From positions 33,554-97,553 of the forward strand of contig NZ_MAQW01000004.1 of the NCBI RefSeq assembly GCF_001682855.1: a DNA stretch of 64,000 nucleotides. The letters are read 5' to 3'. How positions within the stretch are numbered: the first letter of the stretch is position 1; the number at the start of each line of letters is the position of its first letter. The notes below the pieces were generated by a model, which worked only from the letters and a program-made list of their open reading frames with translations, made no database searches and was not told the origin of the DNA. The position numbers and the translations under genes were made by a program. Shown here piece by piece: positions 51,526-59,425 of the stretch. The DNA comes from Bacillus sp. FJAT-27264. Lineage in GTDB: Bacteria; Bacillota; Bacilli; Paenibacillales; Paenibacillaceae.

Positions 51526-51602
51526 AATTCGCACCACCATTTTTTTGAATTAATTATATCAAAAAATTGGATATATTGCTTAGATATCCAGAAATTTTTC
51601 CA

Positions 51603-51797
51603 TTACTCTATTTCTTTATGAGCTTCGTCAATGAGATCACAAACCGCTTGTACGAGGTTCGTACCGTTATGTGCCGCAATTTCAACCAGCATATCTTTAA
51701 TCGTTACAGGCACATACGTATGGGTACGCGTTGTTTCAACGGTTCTGCTTGGTCTGCCCTTCTCTCTCTTCAATTCTCCCACCTGCTCAGCCTTCAA
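51603..51797 (-). CDS. Small ribbon-helix-helix-like protein B
   Basis: A 64-aa protein. After a basic start, THTYVPVTIKDMLVEIAAHN then GTNLVQAVCDLIDEAHKEI reads strand-helix-helix. It is paralogous to the 69-aa protein just upstream (shared K-D/V-ML-EIA and ALIDLI/VCDLID). ATGA overlap with that gene. Confidence 0.72.
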   Translation of the reverse strand: MKAEQVGELKREKGRPSRTVETTRTHTYVPVTIKDMLVEIAAHNGTNLVQAVCDLIDEAHKEIE

Positions 51798-52003
51798 ACC
51801 AAGTCACCTCCTATAAGATCCTTACGAATCCCATCATGTTCTTCCGCAATTAGATCGATTAAAGCATCCGTTGCAGTTTTGTTCTGAGACTGAGCAATTT
51901 CCTCAAGCATGACTTTGATCGACAATGGGAAAAAGTTCTGGATCTTTATCCGTTTAGTATGGTACACCTTTTTTCTCCCAGGTCTATTCCCTATTGTATT
52001 CAT
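51794..52003 (-). CDS. Small ribbon-helix-helix-like protein A
   Basis: A 69-aa basic protein: RIKIQNFFPLSIKVMLEEIA then QSQNKTATDALIDLIAEEHD. A tandem paralogue of protein B; together they may form a heteromeric DNA binder. Coupled by ATGA overlap. Confidence 0.72.
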   Translation of the reverse strand: MNTIGNRPGRKKVYHTKRIKIQNFFPLSIKVMLEEIAQSQNKTATDALIDLIAEEHDGIRKDLIGGDLV

Positions 52004-52021
52004 TGTATCCCCCCCTTTCTG

Positions 52022-52420
52022 TTATTTTCCCCCAAACAACTCTTTATGCTTTTTAATGATCATGTTTGTTAATACCTTAGTCTGTGTAACTCTACTGCCG
52101 GCCTTAATAGTTTCATTTACTATTATTTGATCTAGCTTAGTTTTTGAAGTAACTGGAATATCGTAGGGGAGTTTCACCAACGGTTCCTCTAATTTTTTAT
52201 CGGTTTTCTGTTCCCATTCAATGCCTTCATTGATAAGCGCCGGTAGGTCACCAAGATGATTCTTGTCAAACTCCGGATTCAAATAAGGCAATGCACGGCT
52301 GAGATAAATTTCCAAACTGGCTAATGCTTCTGGCCCCGCCTGGATCGTCATACCTTCCGTTGTCGCTTGGACATCGACTTCAATCGGATGTCCCAAAAAA
52401 TCAAGTTTCATTTTGGTCAT
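52022..52420 (-). CDS. Hypothetical protein
   Basis: A 132-aa protein from the ATG at 52420 (GGAGG 6 bases upstream): MTKMKLDFLGHPIEVDVQAT; the C-terminus (QTKVLTNMIIKKHKELF) is helical and basic. Not recognised. First gene after promoter copy G. Confidence 0.7.
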   Translation of the reverse strand: MTKMKLDFLGHPIEVDVQATTEGMTIQAGPEALASLEIYLSRALPYLNPEFDKNHLGDLPALINEGIEWEQKTDKKLEEPLVKLPYDIPVTSKTKLDQIIVNETIKAGSRVTQTKVLTNMIIKKHKELFGGK

Positions 52421-52551
52421 GTTTTTCCTCCGCCTTATCGTGTATAATGAATATTCGTTTGATGTTTTTTTAGTAACGACAAAATCATATGGTGAACATT
52501 CTTTGTTCATCATAATGTATTCGTTTGAGTTTAGCCTACCCTAATATAAAT

Positions 52552-52580
52552 AATATAACACGTATTATATAATTATGCAA
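52552..52580 (-). promoter_or_regulatory. Recurrent promoter/operator module, copy G
   Basis: Minus strand TTGCAT (52575-52580), 17-bp spacer with TAATACGTGT, TATATT (52552-52557). CATTTTTTCCCTACCCCGTT sits upstream at 52598-52617. Confidence 0.75.
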
Positions 52581-52622
52581 TATTAAAATGAACCACTCAT
52601 TTTTTCCCTACCCCGTTAAAAA

Positions 52623-52662
52623 AGCTGTTCCTCTCATGGTGTGAGAAGAACAGCCTTTTAAT
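52623..52662 (-). terminator. Terminator of the mating-pair-formation operon
   Basis: GCTGTTCcTCTC pairs with GAGAaGAACAGC, flanked by A/T runs. It lies about 20 bp after the VirB8-like stop and closes the type IV secretion operon. Confidence 0.78.
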
Positions 52663-52683
52663 ACCCTCTTTTTATAATTATTT

Positions 52684-53208
52684 TTAATCACTTCTCGCTT
52701 GCGTGTTCTCGATGATTTCGAAATCATCGACTTTCCATTCATTCCCTTTATAAATCAGTGTGGTTTTGGTCAACACTTTTTGATCACTGCTACGATCCTG
52801 GACTTGCAGCATCCAATTGAAGGTATTGATGTATTCCACCGTTTTTGCGGACACATGATTTTCATAAACCACGTACTGATCAATTTTTGACTTCATCGTA
52901 ATAGTCTGTGTTGGCACTTCGTTTCCGGAGGGGAACGTCGATTTGTATCCTTGCTCAGTCATAAGACTCTTCACATTATCATATCGTTCCTTTGAATTCT
53001 CGAAGGTAAAAAACTTTTGATTGAATTCCCTATTGATTACCCGGGCTTTGGTCTCAATGCTACTAATAGCAGCCGCGTTCTCTTTCTTTAGTTCTTTGAG
53101 CTGCTGATTAGCCGTTTCCCACTTCATGTAATAAAATATAGAAATGAAAACCAGGGAAATGATTCCTAATGCTTGTATCCACGCCTTTTTTTGAGTAGAT
53201 TCTTCCAC
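52684..53208 (-). CDS. VirB8-like conjugation protein
   Basis: A 174-aa protein. One N-terminal helix (IQALGIISLVFISIFYYM), a short coiled coil and an extracellular domain of about 110 residues (VVYENHVSAKTVEYINTFNW; LTKTTLIYKGNEWKVDDFEI) give the topology and size of Gram-positive VirB8/TcpC-like scaffold proteins. Last gene of the operon. Confidence 0.72.
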   Translation of the reverse strand: MEESTQKKAWIQALGIISLVFISIFYYMKWETANQQLKELKKENAAAISSIETKARVINREFNQKFFTFENSKERYDNVKSLMTEQGYKSTFPSGNEVPTQTITMKSKIDQYVVYENHVSAKTVEYINTFNWMLQVQDRSSDQKVLTKTTLIYKGNEWKVDDFEIIENTQARSD

Positions 53209-53225
53209 CTATACCGATCCTTTCG

Positions 53226-54623
53226 TTAGTTTTTCCACCGGCGATAGCCAAGGAACTTAGCATCTTTAAGATTATTCCATATTTTCACCTCTGCATAGCT
53301 GACTCCACGGCTGGTACTGGAATTGAGAAAGCGTCCGTTGCCTACATACATACCAAGATGGGATGGACCAGCCCTATAAGTTTCATAAAATACAAAATCG
53401 CCTGGAATCGGTGACTCTCCTGAAGCTAAAGGTACTGTCCTATTGTACATATCCGCAGCCGTTCCTGAGAAATTCATGCCCATTTGGGCAAATGCCCATT
53501 CAAACAACCCGGAACAGTCAACTCCACCATATGGAGATCTTCCTCCAAATAAATAAGGTGCTCCCAGGTGAGGAGTGATGATGTCGATTACTTTCTGTAC
53601 ATCAAAGATTTGCTGTCCTGTCCCAGCAACATATCGAAGGACGTTATCGACGTAATTCACATCCCCATATCCCTTATTTCCAGACTTTTCAGCCATCATT
53701 CTACTGAAAGCAACTGCATTTTCTTTGCTATATCCTCCGCGCGATTCCGCCCATGTTATAAAGTATGGCCCAAAGTTATAACCTTGAAGTGCAAGCTTCA
53801 CATCAAAGTTAGAAGCGCGAAGCCTATCTGCAAATTTTTCGACTCCGACTTCGATAGAGTAAGCTGGGTCTGTAATTGAATTTCGGGGTAACCCGAGAGA
53901 TTCTGAACATTGCATAACATCAAGCAGTAACCCCGAGCTTTCTTGCTGGATCATTGCCAAAATAATGTTAACGTAATCTTCAATCCCCCGTCTAATGGCC
54001 TGTTGCCGTACAAGAGGTTCAAACGCCATTACGTTCCCATTGACTTTAGCGCTGCCACCAATATACCCTCCTGGGTTATCAAACATTTGAGATAACGCCT
54101 CTTGGGCCAAATCCTGCTGCTCCTGATCCATATTCAAGTAATTCATTGCCTCAATAAATGAGCGTGTTTTAATCTCAGTTTTTGTCTCATAATGATCGAT
54201 TACAGTTCTGGTTTCCGTTTTCTCAATGATTTTCCCGTCTGGTGTTGTATATTTCTTTGTTTCTGTTATTTCCTTGTATACTGGAACTTGGACTTTAACC
54301 TCGTATACAAACGCTTTTTTAACCAGATTAATATCCAGATTGTCAGACTCCAGCCGATGATATCCAAGATCGACGGCCAAAACCTCACGGTAATCTAATT
54401 GGTACTTAGCAGCATAGGTTTGATATGGTTCTATCTTGATAGGATCTTCATCACTCCATGATGTCCATGAGAATAACCCTGCTATCACACTTGTGAATAG
54501 CATAAAGATACAACCAATCAAGGTAACGAGAATAATGATAATTTTAGAGAGGTGTTCTTTTACAAATCCTGCACCTTTAATGGCTAGTTTGATCGTTGCG
54601 GGATTAATTGCAGCTAAGATCAA
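53226..54623 (-). CDS. Membrane-anchored cell-wall hydrolase (lytic transglycosylase-like plus NlpC/P60)
   Basis: A 465-aa protein. Helix at about 28-55 (IIIILVTLIGCIFMLFTSVIAG). A VirB1/lysozyme-like domain (about 205-320) has ILAMIQQESSGLL with the catalytic Glu. The C-terminal NlpC/P60 domain (about 340-465) has GVDCSGLFEWAFA (Cys), SHLGMYVGNG (His) and a third polar residue. It opens peptidoglycan for the channel. Overlaps virB4 by ATGA. Confidence 0.93.
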   Translation of the reverse strand: MILAAINPATIKLAIKGAGFVKEHLSKIIIILVTLIGCIFMLFTSVIAGLFSWTSWSDEDPIKIEPYQTYAAKYQLDYREVLAVDLGYHRLESDNLDINLVKKAFVYEVKVQVPVYKEITETKKYTTPDGKIIEKTETRTVIDHYETKTEIKTRSFIEAMNYLNMDQEQQDLAQEALSQMFDNPGGYIGGSAKVNGNVMAFEPLVRQQAIRRGIEDYVNIILAMIQQESSGLLLDVMQCSESLGLPRNSITDPAYSIEVGVEKFADRLRASNFDVKLALQGYNFGPYFITWAESRGGYSKENAVAFSRMMAEKSGNKGYGDVNYVDNVLRYVAGTGQQIFDVQKVIDIITPHLGAPYLFGGRSPYGGVDCSGLFEWAFAQMGMNFSGTAADMYNRTVPLASGESPIPGDFVFYETYRAGPSHLGMYVGNGRFLNSSTSRGVSYAEVKIWNNLKDAKFLGYRRWKN

Positions 54624-57043
54624 CTCGCTTCATCCTCTCTATCATCCCAAACTGATTCTTCATCTTGTTGATCTAGCACCTCCGCACCATTCAATTTATT
54701 GTATTCGTCAACATCAATAAATTGTAGTTCGTCCAAGGTTGGGGAGGTTTGAATTTGAACACGCGTCGAACCGAAAATATAAATCCCGCGGCCTTTGGAT
54801 ACCCGTCTGGTGAGTATTCGTTTTTCCTTCTCAGAAAATGAAAATCCACCTTCCACGAGAGTGATATAATCTTTGTCTGATAAGCCCAGGAACATCTTAG
54901 AAAACGCATTATCAAAAATAGCTTGACCGTGTTTACTTTCCCCAGTGTTAAAGAAGTCATTAACGTTTTGGGTTATTGTCGTCAAGAAACCACCGTATTT
55001 TCGAATCCGTTTGGCGATTTCGAACAGGAATTTAAGGGTTTGTGGATTATCAGGGGAAGCCAATTTCCAAGCTTCATCCACATATAGTCCCTTTTTCTCT
55101 TTCCGGTCCAGTTTGCAATACTCCCAAATGTCCATTAAGAGAAGATGCATCATCGGCTTTTGGACTTCTTCGGATAGCGTATTAATGTCGAGAATAGTCA
55201 ACATCTTATCCATCGTCCAATTCGTTTGACCATTAAACATGGAAGAGTAGATTCCATCAACATAAGGCTGAAGGTTAATCAGAACATTTTTTAAGCTTTC
55301 AGCGAATTTCTCCTGCATGATGTCTTGAAGATCACTTAATGTTGGGAATTTTTCTGGCATGGATTTACTTTCAAACGTTAACCCCGATATTTTTTCATAC
55401 ATGAGGCGAATGGCTTCCGATAACTGAGCTGCCTCGGTACTTGTCATATCCGGATAAATCCAACGGAAAAATGGAATAATATCTGCAATCTTCCGCATCA
55501 GAAATTGGCCGACATTCTCTTTATACATTTCCTCGTTATCGTCGTCACTATCGACGATAGCAGAACGGATATGAAAAGGATTCGTTGTATACTTGGAACC
55601 TATAGAGAAAATGACTCGTTCACCATAATTGAACATATATTCCCGGTCAGGGTCGATTACAACGATCTTAGTCCCTTGCTGTAATTCGCGAAGCATGTCT
55701 GCTTTGCCGTACCAAGACTTTCCTCGTCCTGACGGAGCGATAACAACCTCGTTTGGGTTATCCGCAGCATGTCGATCCCGGCGATCTGTAATGATTAGAC
55801 TTTCCGTACTCGGATTTTTCCCTTTTACAACCCCGGACTTCATCATTAAGTCTGAGCTGGAGAATGGGAGAATCGATCCAATAATGGAGGATTGCATCGG
55901 CCAAATCATATTTTTATGCTTTAAGTATGGAGAAGAATAAGCAATCGGCAGCGTCATCCAAAACGGATCATTCCCCATATTAACCAGTTGTCTGGAACGC
56001 ATTTTTGCTGAGCTTATAGCCGTTTGTAGACGGTCACAAGAAAGATTCAGATCCTTCAAATTTCGTTCTTTTACAGAAATTACAACTGTCACGTTAAAAA
56101 CATTCTCATTTTCAGACGATATTTCTTCAAGCAAATTCTCCGATGCATCCCGGTCCCGTTTTGTCCGGATCTTTTCATCAGCGGGCAGGTTCTGCGTCAT
56201 ACGGAAATTCAATTCACCCACTGAGGTAGACACCGATTTGATTACCTTCCCCTTATCAGTCGCATTCAGAAATATGTTCGTGTCTGTAGATCCTCGAAGA
56301 TTAAAAATTCGCGAAAACCATGCAGGTTTAACTTTAAGCGGATAATCAATAATCGTATAGAACCGATAATACATACCATCAACGATCATATGGTTATTAT
56401 TGTTAGTAATCGGGGCAGGGGAAAGAGCACGAAATGGCATTCCGGGTGTATACGGCTGAAGCAAGCTTGTGACAGGGTTCATCTTCTCATAAAGCATCTG
56501 TTTGCCATCGTCCTCGCTTAGAACTTTGATGTAGATTTCTGCTGATTGCAAACTTTCTTCAATCCTCTTGATGACTTCCTCAAAATCTTCCTGGGCGCGA
56601 TGGATTTCTTTATTTGTAGAGCAAAACGTCAGGTAAAAGCTTTTGGTATTTCGCTGATTTTGGGCGTACCTTTTCGCGTGATTTATTGTATGGTTAAGAC
56701 GTTCTAGAAAAAATACGTCTCGGGATTCGTCATATTTTCGCTGGAGGTATTCTAGGTATTCATCGACGTTTAGCCGTTCACTGGATATGGTAATCTGTTG
56801 CATTCCAGGAATGGTATTTACCACTTCTTGTAATGCTTCAATAATATATTCGTTCTCATCTTCAGTAAGCAATTCAGAGTTAACAGGAGTCACCTTTAAC
56901 ACAGCACGAAATGTTCCATCTTTCATATGTAAATAGTCCGTATACCCTGAAAAAGGCAACACTTGGCGTATATCCTCGGGCTCCTTTTTGGATAGGAAAG
57001 GGATATAATCACGAATTCTTTTGGATTTGAGCAGCGTTGACAT
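54620..57043 (-). CDS. virB4: VirB4-family conjugation ATPase
   Basis: An 807-aa protein. Walker A IAPSGRGKSWYG is near 434-444 and Walker B GLYVDEAWKLA near 650; a QNVNDFF motif follows. The N-terminal 400 residues form the VirB4/TraE interaction region. It is the energising ATPase of the type IV secretion channel. Overlaps the PrgI-like gene by 35 bp. Confidence 0.95.
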   Translation of the reverse strand: MSTLLKSKRIRDYIPFLSKKEPEDIRQVLPFSGYTDYLHMKDGTFRAVLKVTPVNSELLTEDENEYIIEALQEVVNTIPGMQQITISSERLNVDEYLEYLQRKYDESRDVFFLERLNHTINHAKRYAQNQRNTKSFYLTFCSTNKEIHRAQEDFEEVIKRIEESLQSAEIYIKVLSEDDGKQMLYEKMNPVTSLLQPYTPGMPFRALSPAPITNNNNHMIVDGMYYRFYTIIDYPLKVKPAWFSRIFNLRGSTDTNIFLNATDKGKVIKSVSTSVGELNFRMTQNLPADEKIRTKRDRDASENLLEEISSENENVFNVTVVISVKERNLKDLNLSCDRLQTAISSAKMRSRQLVNMGNDPFWMTLPIAYSSPYLKHKNMIWPMQSSIIGSILPFSSSDLMMKSGVVKGKNPSTESLIITDRRDRHAADNPNEVVIAPSGRGKSWYGKADMLRELQQGTKIVVIDPDREYMFNYGERVIFSIGSKYTTNPFHIRSAIVDSDDDNEEMYKENVGQFLMRKIADIIPFFRWIYPDMTSTEAAQLSEAIRLMYEKISGLTFESKSMPEKFPTLSDLQDIMQEKFAESLKNVLINLQPYVDGIYSSMFNGQTNWTMDKMLTILDINTLSEEVQKPMMHLLLMDIWEYCKLDRKEKKGLYVDEAWKLASPDNPQTLKFLFEIAKRIRKYGGFLTTITQNVNDFFNTGESKHGQAIFDNAFSKMFLGLSDKDYITLVEGGFSFSEKEKRILTRRVSKGRGIYIFGSTRVQIQTSPTLDELQFIDVDEYNKLNGAEVLDQQDEESVWDDREDEAS

Positions 57044-57416
57044 TAGACAAGTCTCCTTTTTTTGATTTGCGTTCTAATTTAATCAGATGGTACTCTCCAA
57101 GATCCAGATCTGGCTCATTAAAGTCGTTTGAGGTAGTTAAGCTGTAGTTCTTTTGCTTAAACACATGAAGAAATAATCCCCATAAAAACTGAAACCCGGT
57201 CTGACCGTTTAGGTCTGTTGTCAGCATCAGATACGTCCCATAAATGAAAAAAATTGATATGAATATCTTAAATTTGAAATCCAGAGGCAGAAACCATATG
57301 CCGATTGTTATCATCAGAGGAATGAACATAATCGCCATTTCTTTAACGCCAAGTCCCAAAAATTGAAGTCCTGCTTCGACCTTACGTGGGATTTGATAAA
57401 TCTTCTTTTCTTCCAT
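57009..57416 (-). CDS. PrgI/TcpE-like conjugation membrane protein
   Basis: A 135-aa protein with two helices (MAIMFIPLMITIGIWFLPL; FISIFFIYGTYLMLTT) after the start YQIPRKVEAGLQFLGLGVKE, characteristic of PrgI/TcpE proteins that partner VirB4. It follows the VirB6-like gene with no gap. Confidence 0.83.
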   Translation of the reverse strand: MEEKKIYQIPRKVEAGLQFLGLGVKEMAIMFIPLMITIGIWFLPLDFKFKIFISIFFIYGTYLMLTTDLNGQTGFQFLWGLFLHVFKQKNYSLTTSNDFNEPDLDLGEYHLIKLERKSKKGDLSNVNAAQIQKNS

Positions 57417-58352
57417 TTATTTCACACCTTTCAGCATCATCCGGTAAACAGCAGTTCCGCCTAATTGCTGCGCGGCACCACCAACTCCTCCAGCCGTTCC
57501 CGATGAATAGAGGAACTGTTTAATGACCTGTGGACCTCTGACAGCCACAGCAATCGCTCCAATGCCTGCTACATACGTCCACCAGTCATAGGTTGAGCTG
57601 AGCATAAGGTTAAAACTTAATCCGACCAAAGCATACTGTGCTGCTTGTGTAAAGGTGACTGATACGGCTTGGACAATCCAAGCTTGCAGGGCTTCACCTC
57701 TTCCGGCATTCGAAACAGCCAGAAGTGGGGAAATCATATAAATGAAAATAAGCTCAGCATTCCGAACGGCATTGGACCAAACCAATACCAGAAGTGCAAT
57801 CAACCAGATTACGGCCATAATGATCGTAGTTAATCCCTGACCTATTGGAAATACAAGCAAAGCAATCCCGTTTTTGAAATCGACCCCCAACGCTTGTATC
57901 CAGGATATCAACGCTGAATTGAGCGGCAACAAGATGTCTGTGAGCATATGAGGCAATGCAATAATCAAAATAGCAGAAATCCATACTTTTCCTAAAATAT
58001 CACTCATGGGTGCCCCCCCACTACCCCCTGTGGCCATGTGCATGAATCCTCTAAATCCAAGCGTGGTCGCCAGAAGTGAGAATGCAATAATTTGCATACC
58101 TATCATAGCGTTATGAACATATGGAATTCCGTCCATATTGGCAGGCTGCACTAAAATGGCTTTTAGTACGTACATCATCCCTTCGAAAATGGGTTCAAAT
58201 ATCGTCCCTAGCACATCACTAATCGCATCATTGACTTTATCCCCCATCCAAGAGGCGTGAACCATGTTAGGGAATAGAAACAAGAAACCAAAAACTAAGC
58301 TCGTCCCTATCCATCGCTTATTTTTCCTAAGCTTTGATTTCATTCGCTTCAC
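57417..58352 (-). CDS. VirB6/TrbL-like conjugation membrane protein
   Basis: A 311-aa protein, signal-like start, about six helices (AMIGMQIIAFSLLATTLGF; ILIIALPHMLTDILLPL; VIWLIALLVLVW), a Gly-rich GGSGGAP loop and a C-terminal GTAGGVGGAAQQLGG stretch. Polytopic channel component between the pilin-like gene and the PrgI-like gene. Confidence 0.85.
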   Translation of the reverse strand: MKRMKSKLRKNKRWIGTSLVFGFLFLFPNMVHASWMGDKVNDAISDVLGTIFEPIFEGMMYVLKAILVQPANMDGIPYVHNAMIGMQIIAFSLLATTLGFRGFMHMATGGSGGAPMSDILGKVWISAILIIALPHMLTDILLPLNSALISWIQALGVDFKNGIALLVFPIGQGLTTIIMAVIWLIALLVLVWSNAVRNAELIFIYMISPLLAVSNAGRGEALQAWIVQAVSVTFTQAAQYALVGLSFNLMLSSTYDWWTYVAGIGAIAVAVRGPQVIKQFLYSSGTAGGVGGAAQQLGGTAVYRMMLKGVK

Positions 58353-58367
58353 TCCTGTTTAATAAAA

Positions 58368-58391
58368 TTTCCCCTGTTTTAACAGGGGAAA
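58368..58391 (-). terminator. Attenuator-like hairpin after the VirB2-like gene
   Basis: TTTCCCCTGTT pairs with AACAGGGGAAA, TT at the centre, then ATTTTATT on the minus strand. A partial terminator here would make the pilin-like gene more abundant than downstream channel genes. Confidence 0.7.
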
Positions 58392-58429
58392 AGTGAATAG
58401 TGACTTTGAAAATAGAATTAAAATCTTAA

Positions 58430-58804
58430 TTAGGCAAGCTTACCGAAGAACCAAGAACCAATACCAGCCGCGGAAAAGACGATGAACGATCCAATCGCCA
58501 CTGCTTTCATCCCATCTTTGGCCTTCTTCATTTCTCCTGGATCTCCGTTGGCATCCTTGTACTTCAATCCATTCTGTGCAATCCGCAAAACACCGTAAAG
58601 GATCGCAATCCATTTCAGCCAGCCAAGAGGCTCAGTCAAAATACCTGAAATTTTATTGAGCCATGTTGGTGCACTTGCTACAGGGTCTTTAATGTCGGTA
58701 GTAGCAAAAGCTTGAGCAGGTGCAGCCATTAGAAAAACCATCGTAGATACTTGCCAGTAGCGTTTTTGAATATTTTCGCTTGTTAACATCTGTTTCAGTT
58801 TCAT
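58430..58804 (-). CDS. VirB2-like pilin/channel subunit
   Basis: A 124-aa protein with a signal peptide (VFLMAAPAQAFATT) and two helices (PLGWLKWIAILYGVLRIA; AVAIGSFIVFSAAGIGSWFF), as in VirB2/TcpD-like proteins. Good SD (GGAG). Followed by an attenuator hairpin. Confidence 0.83.
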   Translation of the reverse strand: MKLKQMLTSENIQKRYWQVSTMVFLMAAPAQAFATTDIKDPVASAPTWLNKISGILTEPLGWLKWIAILYGVLRIAQNGLKYKDANGDPGEMKKAKDGMKAVAIGSFIVFSAAGIGSWFFGKLA

Positions 58805-58832
58805 CGTCGTTTCTCCTTTGTGATAATAATAA

Positions 58833-59093
58833 CTAATTGATAACTTTCATAGAGCTTAGATATTGATCAAGCGCTCTTCGGTGCATTTCTGACTTTTTAA
58901 GGCCTATTTCCTCTTTCAGACGATCTAAGCCTAAAGATTGTTGATCTGTGATCCAGAGGTTGACCTTCACCAAGCTACCTTTTGAGGGATTATTTCCTGG
59001 TCCTTTTAACCCTGAACCCTCTGCCCTAATACTCCCTCCCCCCCTCCTCTGTCTTTGTCCAGTTTGTTCCTTCTTACTTTTGGGAGTTTTCAA
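58833..59093 (-). CDS. Small RHH-like regulator heading the transfer operon
   Basis: About 86 aa from the TTG at 59093, chosen because AAAGGAG lies 7 bases upstream. A disordered Gly/Arg-rich start precedes VKVNLWITDQQSLGLDRLKE then EIGLKKSEMHRRALDQYL, a ribbon-helix-helix. It may regulate the operon; two GTAAGAT boxes are 112-131 bp upstream. Confidence 0.73.
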   Translation of the reverse strand: MKTPKSKKEQTGQRQRRGGGSIRAEGSGLKGPGNNPSKGSLVKVNLWITDQQSLGLDRLKEEIGLKKSEMHRRALDQYLSSMKVIN

Positions 59094-59204
59094 GTTTTCA
59101 CTCCTTTCAAAAAATTCAAAGCTTTTTGTTAATATTTTGATTATAAAGTATGGCAAATAGGTAGACAATATGAAGATAAAATTTTGTATTCCTTTGTGTT
59201 TTTT

Positions 59205-59224
59205 GTAAGATAGAATAGTAAGAT
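59205..59224. promoter_or_regulatory. Two GTAAGAT boxes upstream of the transfer operon
   Basis: GTAAGAT at 59205-59211 and 59218-59224, same orientation, 13 bp apart, between the transfer operon's first gene and the terminator of the surface-protein operon. Confidence 0.65.
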
Positions 59225-59257
59225 ATTATGTACGATATATTCAAGTGCCTGCCTAAT

Positions 59258-59284
59258 AAAAAAGAGAGAGCCGTATGCTCTCTC
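59258..59284 (-). terminator. Terminator of the surface-protein operon
   Basis: GAGAGAGC (59264-59271) pairs with GCTCTCTC (59277-59284), followed by six Ts on the minus strand. Confidence 0.85.
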
Positions 59285-59319
59285 TCCCTGCTATTACACT
59301 TGATATTCTGAGAAAATAA

Positions 59320-59412
59320 TTACCAATTCTCTCTTAACCAAAATACAAACCACCAGAAAACGACGAGTCCTATAGAACTTGCAACAATAATGCTAATCAA
59401 AATACTATTCAC
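59320..59412 (-). CDS. Tiny membrane peptide
   Basis: A 30-aa ORF, GTG start at 59412 with GGGGTG about 5 bases upstream: NSILISIIVASSIGLVVFWW then FVFWLRENW, nearly all one membrane helix. It follows the 1261-aa gene by 13 bp. A longer start inside that gene is possible. Confidence 0.5.
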   Translation of the reverse strand: MNSILISIIVASSIGLVVFWWFVFWLRENW

Positions 59413-59425
59413 ATTGGCACCCCGT

